Below are positions 1 through 6,849 of a stretch of DNA of 34,050 bases, piece after piece. The DNA is taken from contig JAGXTA010000022.1 in the NCBI GenBank assembly GCA_018333535.1, positions 1 to 34,050 on the forward strand. The letters run 5' to 3'. The DNA comes from Deltaproteobacteria bacterium. GTDB taxonomy: Bacteria; Desulfobacterota; BSN033; UBA1163. A program made the translations under genes and the position numbers. Positions within the stretch are counted from its first letter, which is position 1. Every line of letters begins with the position of its first letter. Below the pieces are notes generated by a model that saw nothing but the letters and a program-made list of their open reading frames with translations, was not told the DNA's origin and did not search any database.

Positions 1-223
1 GCCTTCTCAATGATTAAGATGTGTCGGGTCACTTAATGAAATAAAACTGGATCGGGCTGTTTTTGTAACCATCACCTCTTACCAATACGCAACAAAGGAG
101 ATTTGACTTAAACCGTGTCTCACATTCCGTAGGGAATCAAACAATGGAAGGGAGAAGTATGCCTTCAGGTGGGGGTAGGCTAATCAATTTATTGCGACCT
201 CCGTCGCATTTTCGGTCCGATAG

Positions 224-580
224 GTCGGCTGTGATTTCACCTTCATATTCGCGCTTGTTTTAGGACTAGCAATAGGCGCTTTTCAGATCGGCCTCGAAGG
301 AAAAATCGATATAGCGGTTCTCGTTACGGGTGATGCAGATCTGGTGCCATTGGCCCGAGCTCTTAAGAAACAAGGTATCCGGGTGATGGCTGTGTACTTC
401 GAATATGAAGATGGCGAAGACAGGAGTTTCATAAACGAGCGTTTACTATCTGTGTGCAACTACAGTCTGAACATCAATTCTCTTGAAAACGACAAGGACT
501 TCAAGATAGGTTTTAAAGCGCTCTTCAGAAAACCAGATGATTTCACCGACGAAAAAAACGGCGCAAAATATCGGGCCTGA
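224..580 (+). pseudogene. NYN-domain (LabA-like) protein, 5'-truncated remnant
   Basis: The frame is open from base 224 and reads through IDIAVLVTGDADLVPLARAL and then GIRVMAVYFEY, which is the core of a NYN/PIN-like nuclease fold. The GDAD acidic motif and the following hydrophobic strand are typical of the second half of that domain. Known NYN proteins begin with a strand carrying an acidic residue (DxxN) about 90 residues earlier. Here a TAG at 221-223 closes the frame and nothing resembling that first half is seen in the other frames of bases 1-220. A GTG at 344 is the only start-like codon near the core, and it would remove the catalytic GDAD motif. I read it as a decayed gene. Bases 1-223 show no other gene. 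Confidence 0.6.
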
Positions 581-993
581 ACGTCTGGCCTATAATGTTA
601 GGATTCTGAGAATATGTTCAATTCGCTTGGTGGAATTTGGTGGAAAAGATGGACGGTAAGAAAATAGATATGACCCCCGTTATGCTCATTAAAGCCAGAA
701 TTTGACCTTGCAGGCTCCCACAAGAAAAATTAGCAGGATTGAAGGGTCAGGTCTCAGCGATCAATAGATATTTGTAAAAGGTTCAAATCAGACCCCAATT
801 CTTTTTCGCATAAAACTTCTCAAATCATTTCCTTCACCGCTTCCAGAAATTCTGCCGGAGATAATTTTCTACTCGCCTTCATAGTTGGAGCCACAGCCAT
901 ATTTCATAAGCATAAGAACTGAGGAATTATTTGTTTGCAGTTTATATCTTCTTGGCGTATATATAAATTAGAAAATAAGAAGGTGCTGATCCC
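581..993. other. Intergenic region with repeat fragments, no gene
   Basis: This stretch has no credible gene. It holds a 3' fragment of the window's TGACCCC-ended repeat family at 632-681. A more diverged piece at about 740-805 contains GAAGGGTCAGGTCT and ends in CAGACCCC. The last part is AT-rich (TATATATAAATTAG at 957-970) and leads to a good ribosome binding site, AAGAAGGTG at 977-985, for the nucleotidyltransferase gene. Confidence 0.5.
632..681 (+). repeat. TGACCCC-ended repeat family, copy A (3' part only)
   Basis: This 50-bp piece (GGAATTTGGTGGAAAAG through AGAAAATAGATATGACCCCC) matches the 3' half of the repeats at 2041-2170, 4512-4633 and 6669-6804. The 5' half is missing. Confidence 0.65.
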
Positions 994-1311
994 ATGGGGA
1001 AGAAAGCTTTTGAAATTCCGTCAGACAAAATTGCTGACTATTGCCTGCGTTGGAAGATTACTGAACTTGCTCTTTTTGGTTCAGCACTCAGGGATGACTT
1101 CGATCCGGAAAGCGATATCGATGTATTGGTCACCTTTGACATAGACGCCCATTGGACTCTGTTCGATATGGTTGACATGCAGGAGGAATTGAAAGATGTT
1201 TTTGGACGTGATGTTGATCTCATAAGTCGCCGTGGCGTTGAATCAAGCTCAAACTATTTGCGTCGGAAAGAGATATTATCTTCAGCCAAGGTCATTCATG
1301 TCTCGCGATAG
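994..1311 (+). CDS. Minimal nucleotidyltransferase (MntA-like antitoxin)
   Basis: This 105-residue protein has the minimal nucleotidyltransferase signature: LALFGSALRDDF with Gly29-Ser30, then SDIDVLV with Asp41 and Asp43, and a third acidic position at Asp75 in DVDLI. Proteins of this size and motif set (COG1669, MNT) are usually encoded just before a HEPN-domain toxin (HepT, DUF86) and in characterised pairs neutralise it by AMPylation. A ribosome binding site (AAGAAGGTG) sits 8 bases before the ATG. The 3' end overlaps the start of a HEPN reading frame, the standard arrangement, but that partner is cut to 23 codons. The enzyme itself looks intact. Its role without the partner is unknown. 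Confidence 0.85.
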   Translation: MGKKAFEIPSDKIADYCLRWKITELALFGSALRDDFDPESDIDVLVTFDIDAHWTLFDMVDMQEELKDVFGRDVDLISRRGVESSSNYLRRKEILSSAKVIHVSR

Positions 1312-1369
1312 CGCCTATCTACTGGTGATCAGTCTACATGAACCCCTCATTCCTAAAGAAGGAACATAA
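1298..1369 (+). pseudogene. HEPN (HepT/DUF86) toxin, remnant of the first 23 codons
   Basis: The frame starts at an ATG overlapping the last 14 bases of the nucleotidyltransferase gene and reads MSRDSAYLLVI, which closely resembles the first residues of DUF86 HEPN toxins (typically MSRDxAYLLDI). After about 11 residues the resemblance stops, and the frame ends at TAA 1367-1369. The Rx4-6H catalytic motif found near the C-terminus of HepT is absent. The identification rests on a short stretch plus its position behind MntA, so it is an inference, though a strong one. Confidence 0.65.
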
Positions 1370-1528
1370 GTAATCAAATTTGGGGCTTAATTATTGACGT
1401 TGTAGATGACTTCTTCTTTGTCTCCTCTTTTTTTAAAAAAACTACTATACGGATTGACAAAACAGTGTTACTCTGCTCAGATCTATGCTAATATTAGAAA
1501 AAATGGTGACCGCGACGGAGGTAAAGCG

Positions 1529-1795
1529 ATGGACTTTTTTACTATGGTGTTAAGAAAAAGTGGTAACGATTGGGTGGCCTTGTGCCTGGAGAATGGATTG
1601 GTGGGGCAAGGAATGACAAAAGAAGAATCGGTTAGAAAGTTAAAGGAAGCTATTGAGTGTGTTGAGGATATTAAGAAAGTTGAAGAAGATGTATACAGTG
1701 CCCCCATATCGATCAAGGAACTCCACGAATTTCTGACGATAGAGGGGGAAGAACTTGTCTCACAGACCTTTGAATTAAGGGCAGTAAATGCCTAA
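1529..1795 (+). CDS. hicB: HicB-family antitoxin
   Basis: This 88-residue protein starts at an ATG preceded by GGAGG (1517-1521). An upstream ATG at 1406 in the same frame lacks a ribosome binding site and would add a basic stretch unlike the family. The sequence MVLRKSGNDWVALCLENGLVGQGMTKEE has the HicB pattern: a short beta strand, then WVAxCLE, GxGxTxEE, and a helix (KLKEAIECVEDI). HicB binds and neutralises HicA and often represses its own operon. The hicA start codon lies 8 bases inside this gene's end, so the two are translationally coupled, with the antitoxin first. A TTGACA at 1454-1459 could be part of the promoter, but no well-spaced -10 box is visible. Confidence 0.8.
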   Translation: MDFFTMVLRKSGNDWVALCLENGLVGQGMTKEESVRKLKEAIECVEDIKKVEEDVYSAPISIKELHEFLTIEGEELVSQTFELRAVNA

Positions 1796-2027
1796 GAATA
1801 TTCCTTCTCTAAAACCCAGGGAACTTGTCCGTCTGTTGGAGAAGGGGGGTTGCTCATTTTTTAGGGAAGGTAAAGGGGATCACTCGATCTACATTCGCAT
1901 CTTTGGAAACCAGAAGAGGGTGGTCCCGATTGACATGGGAGCAAGAGAATTATCCCCGCCTTATGTCCTCCGCATTTTCAGACAATTTGGTTTCACGGAT
2001 AATGAGATTGGACTCCTTTTGAAGTAA
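1788..2027 (+). CDS. hicA: HicA-family mRNA interferase toxin
   Basis: This 79-residue protein has the size and fold pattern of HicA (YcfA-like, dsRBD-like fold). It has an N-terminal helix RELVRLLEKGGC, then FFREGKGDHSIYIR with the family's catalytic His at position 32, and then VVPID. HicA toxins cleave mRNA independently of the ribosome and are held by HicB. The gene overlaps hicB by 8 bases. It appears intact, with no internal stop, and the key His and the GGC turn are present. Confidence 0.85.
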   Translation: MPKNIPSLKPRELVRLLEKGGCSFFREGKGDHSIYIRIFGNQKRVVPIDMGARELSPPYVLRIFRQFGFTDNEIGLLLK

Positions 2028-2040
2028 TTGGTGAGGTAAA

Positions 2041-2170
2041 TGGTGCTTGCCCTTGAAACTTGACAGAAGGTTTTATTGAAGTGCGGAGCGGATGAAGGGT
2101 CAGGTCCTCGATGTAACCGGAATTTGGTGGAAAAGGTGAACGCTACGAAAATAGAGCTAACCCATTTCTA
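2041..2170 (+). repeat. TGACCCC-ended repeat family, copy B
   Basis: About 130 bp running from TGGTGCTTGCCCTTGAAACT through GAAGGGTCAGGTCC and AATTTGGTGGAAAAGGTGAA to ATAGAGCTAACCC. It is clearly related to the copies at 4512-4633 and 6669-6804, in the same orientation. It lies between hicA and the Fe-S protein gene. Motifs of this kind (GGGTCAGGTCT) resemble REP sequences associated with Y1 (RAYT) transposases. That link is from memory and unverified. Confidence 0.7.
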
Positions 2171-2253
2171 TTGTCCCAAAGGCTCTAAAGTGGCGGCCAT
2201 GTTTCCTGTCTCACTCCAAGCAGGGAGACCCAGTACAAGAAAGGAGGTTGAGC

Positions 2254-3570
2254 ATGGGACACATTGATAGCAAGGGAATTTTTCGGAAGCTGGGCAGGAA
2301 GATAGATCATCTGCCTATGAGGGCCCCTTGGAATGAGGCATTTTACCAGATATTGAAAGAGCTTTATTCCGAGAAGGAAGCTGATGTGATTGTGAAAATG
2401 CCCTATGGTCTTTCTGACCTTAATCGTATCGCACGGGTGACAAAATACGAAAGCTCCGAACTGCAAAAAATCCTCGAAGGTTTGTGCTCAAAGGGTCTTG
2501 TGATGGACCTATGGACGAATGACGCCTATCACTATATGCCTTCGCCTATGATGATCGGTATTTTTGAGTTTACCATGATGCGAACCGGTGAAAGCGTTGA
2601 TTCCAAGGCATTGGCGCATCTCTTCCATTCATATCTAAACGCTGAGAATGGAGCCCTCTACGCAACAAACTTCAAGAAGGACAATAAGATCTCTGTCATT
2701 CGGGCGTTGCCTCACTGGGATGCTCTTGACTCATCGGAGTATGTGGAGGTTCTGGATTATGAGAAGGCTGCTAGTATTATTGAATCTTCTGAGAAGTTTT
2801 CAGTTGGAATATGTTCATGCCGCCACGAAAAGTTACACGTAGGTGAAAAAGAGTGTGATGTTCCTCTGGAAAAGTGTTCTTCTTTTAATCATGCTGCAGA
2901 CTATCTCATCAGGAACAACCTGGCAAAAGAGGTTTCCAAAACCGAGATGATGGAAAACCTGGCGCAATCCATAGAGATGAAGCTCGTGCTCTGTGCGGAC
3001 AATATCAAAAGAAATATCACCTTTATCTGTCACTGCTGTAAAGACTGCTGCAATGCCCTCGCGGGGATCAGCAAATTTGGTTACCCGAATACGGTTGTCA
3101 CTTCCACCTTTATCGCTAAGATTGATCCGGCCACCTGCCTTGGCTGCGGGAAGTGTGCAAAGGCCTGTCCGATCAATGCGATAGAGATGGTTCCCATAGA
3201 TAACCCCCAAACGAAGAAGAAAAAAGACGCCGTCCTCAATACCTCCATCTGCCTCGGATGCGGCGTCTGCTCATTGAACTGCAATAACCGTGCGGTCACT
3301 CTGGTGAGGCGGGGAAAGCGGGTTCTCCATCCAGAGAACACCTTTGAGCGGATCATTCTGCAATGCCTGGAAAGGGGAACACTTCAGAACCAGATATTTG
3401 ATAACCCTCAAAGTCTCACCCAAAAATTCATGCGGGGGTTCGTAGGAGGATTCTTAAAGCTCCCCCCGGTGAAGGCAGCCCTGATGAGCGACATGCTTCG
3501 ATCTTCATTTCTAAGCGCAATGGCAAGCGGCGTTCAGAAACAAGGAAAGGAGTGGGTGACTGAAATGTAG
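2254..3570 (+). CDS. 4Fe-4S ferredoxin-domain protein with N-terminal helical/winged-helix-like region
   Basis: The protein has 438 residues. The ATG at 2254 is chosen because AAGGAGG ends 6 bases before it; a TTG at 2248 is less likely. Residues 1-110 are mostly helical (SDLNRIARVTKYESSELQKI looks like a helix-turn-helix). A cysteine cluster follows near 185-205 (ICSCRHE and later CDVPLEKC), then FICHCCKDCC near 250-257. A two-cluster bacterial ferredoxin domain has CLGCGKCAKACP at about 295 and CLGCGVCSLNC at about 332. The second set has C-N-N rather than the usual C-P. It probably binds two 4Fe-4S clusters and acts in cytoplasmic electron transfer or redox sensing, as there is no signal peptide. 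No redox partner gene adjoins it, so its role is unknown. It ends in a strong terminator. Confidence 0.75.
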   Translation: MGHIDSKGIFRKLGRKIDHLPMRAPWNEAFYQILKELYSEKEADVIVKMPYGLSDLNRIARVTKYESSELQKILEGLCSKGLVMDLWTNDAYHYMPSPMMIGIFEFTMMRTGESVDSKALAHLFHSYLNAENGALYATNFKKDNKISVIRALPHWDALDSSEYVEVLDYEKAASIIESSEKFSVGICSCRHEKLHVGEKECDVPLEKCSSFNHAADYLIRNNLAKEVSKTEMMENLAQSIEMKLVLCADNIKRNITFICHCCKDCCNALAGISKFGYPNTVVTSTFIAKIDPATCLGCGKCAKACPINAIEMVPIDNPQTKKKKDAVLNTSICLGCGVCSLNCNNRAVTLVRRGKRVLHPENTFERIILQCLERGTLQNQIFDNPQSLTQKFMRGFVGGFLKLPPVKAALMSDMLRSSFLSAMASGVQKQGKEWVTEM

Positions 3571-3611
3571 ACCGCATCCGTTAGTGGGTCTACATGATTC
3601 CTCCTTTTTTT
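3566..3611 (+). terminator. Rho-independent terminator after the Fe-S protein gene
   Basis: TGTAGACC (3566-3573) and GGTCTACA (3587-3594) form a perfect 8-bp stem with a 13-base loop, followed 10 bases on by seven Ts (3605-3611). The stem includes the stop codon of the Fe-S protein gene. Confidence 0.75.
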
Positions 3612-3668
3612 GTGTATAAGAAAAGGTGACCAATTGTATTACAATTTCTTTTACGCATGAGGTGAGCT

Positions 3669-4448
3669 ATGGCTGAGACAATCGTGATGATTCATGGGAT
3701 GTGGGGTACGGGATCATATTGGGAGAATTTTAAAGGCTTCTTCGAGAGTAAGGGCTATCGATGTGTGGTTCCTGCGCTACGGTTTCACGATATGGATCCG
3801 AATGGGGTTCCAGATCCGAGGCTTGGAATAACCAGCCTTCTGGACTACGCCGAAGACCTTGAGAAACTGATCCGTGAGCTTCATGTGGCGCCTATCTTAA
3901 TGGGTCACTCCATGGGAGGGCTTCTTGCACAGATCCTGGGCAGCCGAGGACAGGCCAAAGCTCTTGTTCTTCTTACTCCTGCATCACCTCATGGCATCAT
4001 TGCTCTGAAGCCTTCAGTGATAAAGAGCTTCTGGAGCGGCCTCACAAGATGGGGTTTCTGGAGGAAACCATTTCGTCAGACGTTTGCTGAAGCAGCGTAT
4101 TCAATGCTGGATATGATACCTTCCGAGAGCCGGAAAAGTATATACGATAAGTTTGTTTATGAGTCTGGCAGGGCAGCGTTCGAAATCGGGTTCTGGCTCT
4201 TTGATTCGAAGGGGGCGGCAAGAGTGGATGAATCAAAGGTTACTTGTCCTGTTCTCATTATTGGTGGAGAGGAGGACAGGATCACGCCTGTATCGGTTAC
4301 TCGAAAGGTTGCAGAGAAATACAAGGAGGTGTCCACATATAAGGAATTCTCAAGCCACGCCCACTGGGTTATTGGAGAGCCCGGCTGGGAACATATCGCA
4401 GAATATATCGAGGAGTGGCTCCTTCAAGTCTTGGGTAAACCCGCCTGA
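3669..4448 (+). CDS. Alpha/beta-fold hydrolase
   Basis: This 259-residue protein shows the whole alpha/beta hydrolase layout: the oxyanion-side loop MIHGMWGTG at the N-terminus, the nucleophile elbow GHSMGG with Ser81, an acid in GGEEDRITP (Asp203) after strand 6, and the catalytic-histidine segment SHAHWVIG (His230/His232). No signal peptide is seen, so it is likely cytoplasmic. The residues between about 115 and 165 form a cap region. Substrate cannot be read from sequence; esterase or lipase-like activity is the general expectation. The start has a GAGGTGAG ribosome binding site. It stands alone between the upstream terminator and a repeat, so it is probably monocistronic. Confidence 0.85.
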   Translation: MAETIVMIHGMWGTGSYWENFKGFFESKGYRCVVPALRFHDMDPNGVPDPRLGITSLLDYAEDLEKLIRELHVAPILMGHSMGGLLAQILGSRGQAKALVLLTPASPHGIIALKPSVIKSFWSGLTRWGFWRKPFRQTFAEAAYSMLDMIPSESRKSIYDKFVYESGRAAFEIGFWLFDSKGAARVDESKVTCPVLIIGGEEDRITPVSVTRKVAEKYKEVSTYKEFSSHAHWVIGEPGWEHIAEYIEEWLLQVLGKPA

Positions 4449-4511
4449 AGAATGATTCGCATTAGGAAAAAAATGGGCCATTGGGCAGAATAAAATAAGG
4501 AAAAAGAGCAA

Positions 4512-4633
4512 TTGGTGCCTGGCCTTGAAAATTGACAGAAGATTTTATTGAAGTGGGGAGCGAATACCGGATCAAGTCTTTAATGCCGGCGGAATTTGGT
4601 GGAAAAGGTGAATGTTGAGAAGAAGATTTTATC
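4512..4633 (+). repeat. TGACCCC-ended repeat family, copy C
   Basis: About 120 bp starting TTGGTGCCTGGCCTTGAAAA and containing TTTTATTGAAGTGGGGAGCG and GGAATTTGGTGGAAAAGGTG. It matches copies B and D over most of its length, but the 3' end has decayed and lacks the TGACCCC terminus. Same orientation as the other copies. Confidence 0.7.
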
Positions 4634-4679
4634 CTCATGATATTCTGCGTGAGCATCCTGTTTTTTCTTTCTTTGGGCG

Positions 4680-5258
4680 ATGACTTCCTATACCAATTTT
4701 AAAGAGCTTAAAAACGGTGAGGTGGAGGGCCGGGACTATCGAATCAGGGTTGAATCGAGAGATCCGTGTGTTCTGATCATGGCTCCCCACGGGGGAAAGA
4801 TTGAACCCACCACTGCAGAGATTGCAGAGGCGATTGCAGGAGAGGATTACTCCTTTTATATCTTCGAAGGCTTAAAAGCGGATGGAAATTCGCTCCACAT
4901 TGAGAGTCATCTTTTCGATGAACCCCGTGCCATTCGGGTTGTCCGGGAAGCGGAGGTAGTCATCACTGTGCATGGGCAAATTGACCAGAAAGAGGAATTT
5001 GTGATGATAGGGGGCCTGCATGAAAACCTGCGGTCAGAGATTAAAAGGGAATTAGAGGGAGCTGGTTTTCAAACCCGGGCCCCGACAGATGGACTGACAG
5101 GAACCGACCCTCAAAACATCTGCAATCGAGGAAAGTTGCAACAGGGTGTCCAATTAGAGATGAGCCGGAAGGTTCGTGATTTGCTTAAAACCGACAGAGG
5201 TCGACTTCGTATTTTTGCTGATTCCGTGAGGAGCGCAATCCGGATGACAGGGTTTTGA
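4680..5258 (+). CDS. Poly-gamma-glutamate hydrolase family protein (PghP/YmaC-like)
   Basis: The protein has 192 residues. It carries the motif set of the phage-type poly-gamma-glutamate hydrolase family (PF05908): APHGGKIEPTTAEIAE with His37 and Glu42 near the start, LHIESHLFDEP with His73 and His77, VITVHG with His98, and a C-terminal NRGKLQQGVQLEMSRKVR. The family is a zinc-dependent, carboxypeptidase-like fold that cleaves gamma-glutamyl bonds. In phages it strips the host capsule, while bacterial copies are mostly uncharacterised. There is no signal peptide, so this copy probably acts inside the cell. The ATG at 4680 lacks an obvious ribosome binding site, but no better in-frame start is visible. 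Length is close to the family norm. Confidence 0.8.
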   Translation: MTSYTNFKELKNGEVEGRDYRIRVESRDPCVLIMAPHGGKIEPTTAEIAEAIAGEDYSFYIFEGLKADGNSLHIESHLFDEPRAIRVVREAEVVITVHGQIDQKEEFVMIGGLHENLRSEIKRELEGAGFQTRAPTDGLTGTDPQNICNRGKLQQGVQLEMSRKVRDLLKTDRGRLRIFADSVRSAIRMTGF

Positions 5259-5267
5259 AGGGTTTGG

Positions 5268-5450
5268 TCAAATCGCAGCTATCACGTCTTGATGTTTGTC
5301 GTCGATCTTTCCATCGAGGCCATCTATGCGGCGATCGAATTTTTGGTCCAGATTGATCATACCTTCGGCCACCTGCTGGACTTTACTTATTACGTCCTCG
5401 GATATCCAGTGAAAATGGTGGATGATTTCTTCCTTATTGACAAAATACAT
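5268..5450 (-). pseudogene. Small coiled-coil-type protein, probably C-terminally truncated
   Basis: The 60-residue minus-strand frame has a good ribosome binding site (AAGAGGTG) before its ATG. It reads EEIIHHFHWISEDVISKVQQ and then DQKFDRRIDGLDGKIDD. I recognise this as the start of a family of small helical proteins common in environmental deltaproteobacteria, in which the second half continues as a heptad-type repeat followed by a short C-terminal helix. Here the frame stops just after the first heptads (DVIAAI), so the C-terminal part is missing. Function unknown. The longer plus-strand frame covering the same bases is judged spurious. Confidence 0.45.
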
Positions 5451-5602
5451 ACTACACCTCTTACCAAAACGTCAAGACTATTCTTTGACTGGGATAAAAG
5501 CACCTCATTTTTAATCTTCAAGGATTTGACGTTTGACTGCATATCGAATAGACTCTTTCTGTCTTGGTTTCAATAATCATTCCAGGTGCGGAGGCGATCC
5601 GA

Positions 5603-6580
5603 ATGGGGATTCTTTATCTGAGCCGTCAGGATGTGGAAGAGTTAGAAATTAGTATGAAAGAGGTGATTGAAGTTGTCGATCAGGGTTTTCGCTTGAAAGG
5701 ACTGGGCAGGACCGAAATGCCGCCCAAGCCCGGGATTCACACCAGGCCCCATGCCTTCATTCATGCCATGCCGGCCTATGTAAAGGAGATGGAGGTAGCC
5801 GGCCTGAAATGGGTAAGCGGATATCCCTCCAACCCGGAGAAGGGGCTGCCTTACATCACAGGGCTGCTTGTTCTAAATGACCCGGAGACGGGAATTCCAA
5901 TGGCTGTCATGGACTGTTCCTGGATCACGGCCATGCGCACAGGCGCAAGCGCAGGCATATCAGCGAAATATCTGGCAAGAAAGGAGAGCAGGGTTGCGGG
6001 CATTTTAGGCTGTGGAGTTCAGGCCCGAACAAGCCTCAGGGCCCTGGTCGAAACCTTACCCGGTCTTTCAAGGGTTCAGTGCTACGACCTCTTTCCTGAA
6101 GCAAGCAACCGTTTTATCGTAGAAATGGGCCGCCTGTTTCCCGCACTCCGGATGGAGCATTCCAGGAACCCTGACGAGATGATGGAGGAAGCAAATGTGG
6201 TGGTGACGGCCATTCCTATTGTCACGGAGCCAAAGCCTCCCCTTCGGGCCGGAATGCTGAAAAAGGGCGGGCTTGCCATTTCACTGGACTATGACTCGGC
6301 ATGGACGAGTTCAGCGATGAGGGAGTGCGATAAATTTGTCTCCGACGATATCCATCAATTGCTGTCCACCAAAGAAGAAGGGATCTACTTTGGAACCATT
6401 CCTGAAAATATCTATGCCGATCTCGGAGATCTGGCGGCCGGATTTAAACAGGGCCGCGAAGATCCGATGGAGAGAATTTTTTCGATGAACATGGGCATTG
6501 CCGTGGATGACATGGTCACAGCGAAACTGGTCTATGAGCGGGCCATGGAGAAAGGGATAGGCACCCGGCTCCCTCTTTAA
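5603..6580 (+). CDS. Ornithine cyclodeaminase / mu-crystallin family protein
   Basis: The protein has 325 residues. The ATG at 5603 follows a GGAGG-like site (5590-5594), while a TTG at 5564 would add 13 unrelated residues. The family features are present. GLKWVSGYPSNP has the conserved Lys, and MRTGASAGISAKYLAR is the substrate-carboxylate and cofactor loop. VAGILGCGVQARTSL near residue 133 is the NAD(P)-binding GxGxxA-type turn. SDDIHQLL and DLGDLAAGFKQGR lie in the C-terminal part. Members include ornithine cyclodeaminase, alanine dehydrogenase and delta-1-pyrroline-2-carboxylate reductase, and motifs alone cannot decide between them. No amino-acid pathway gene adjoins it; the aminotransferase next door points the other way and is separated by a hairpin and a repeat. 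Confidence 0.85.
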   Translation: MGILYLSRQDVEELEISMKEVIEVVDQGFRLKGLGRTEMPPKPGIHTRPHAFIHAMPAYVKEMEVAGLKWVSGYPSNPEKGLPYITGLLVLNDPETGIPMAVMDCSWITAMRTGASAGISAKYLARKESRVAGILGCGVQARTSLRALVETLPGLSRVQCYDLFPEASNRFIVEMGRLFPALRMEHSRNPDEMMEEANVVVTAIPIVTEPKPPLRAGMLKKGGLAISLDYDSAWTSSAMRECDKFVSDDIHQLLSTKEEGIYFGTIPENIYADLGDLAAGFKQGREDPMERIFSMNMGIAVDDMVTAKLVYERAMEKGIGTRLPL

Positions 6581-6606
6581 GGGAACCCTTTTGAATTGAC
6601 CCACTT

Positions 6607-6639
6607 ATTTGGAGATGATCCAAAGGATCATCTCCAAAT
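6607..6639. terminator. Hairpin between convergent genes
   Basis: A perfect 15-bp stem (ATTTGGAGATGATCC paired with its complement) with a 3-base AAA loop lies 26 bases after the cyclodeaminase-family gene and 211 bases after the end of the convergent aminotransferase gene. There is no T-tract on either side, so it may stabilise mRNA ends rather than terminate by itself. Confidence 0.5.
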
Positions 6640-6668
6640 CAAGTCGAATTTCTCAGAAAGACCAAAGG

Positions 6669-6804
6669 GGTGCCTGCATAGGGGGTGGCTTTGAAACTTG
6701 AAAGAGGGTTTTATTGAAATGTGGGGCGAATGCAGGATCAGGTTTTTAAGATTAGCGAAATTTGATGAAAAGGTGAACGCTAAGAAAATAGACTTGACCC
6801 CCAT
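6669..6804 (+). repeat. TGACCCC-ended repeat family, copy D (best preserved)
   Basis: About 136 bp from GGTGCCTGCATAGG through CTTTGAAACTTGAAAGAGGG and TGAAAAGGTGAACGCTAAG to AATAGACTTGACCCCCAT. Same orientation as copies A-C. It lies between two convergent genes. Confidence 0.7.
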
Positions 6805-6849
6805 TATTAATTATTATTGAGCAATGACCATTGGCCATTGAAAATTGTT

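Noticed and set aside
820-900. 26-codon minus-strand frame ending SPAEFLEAVKEMI
   Set aside because: It has no ribosome binding site and is too short to judge; it could be the tail of a lost gene but resembles nothing I can name.
1454-1494. TTGACA plus TATGCT as the hicBA promoter
   Set aside because: The spacing is 24 bases, far from the 16-18 needed. The TTGACA may still be used with a weaker -10 box, but this cannot be shown.
2076-2267. 63-codon frame before the Fe-S protein gene
   Set aside because: It lies mostly within a dispersed repeat and has no start signal or domain.
5289-5576. 95-codon plus-strand frame between the hydrolase and cyclodeaminase-family genes
   Set aside because: The opposite strand carries a recognisable small coiled-coil family with a good ribosome binding site; the plus-strand frame has neither.
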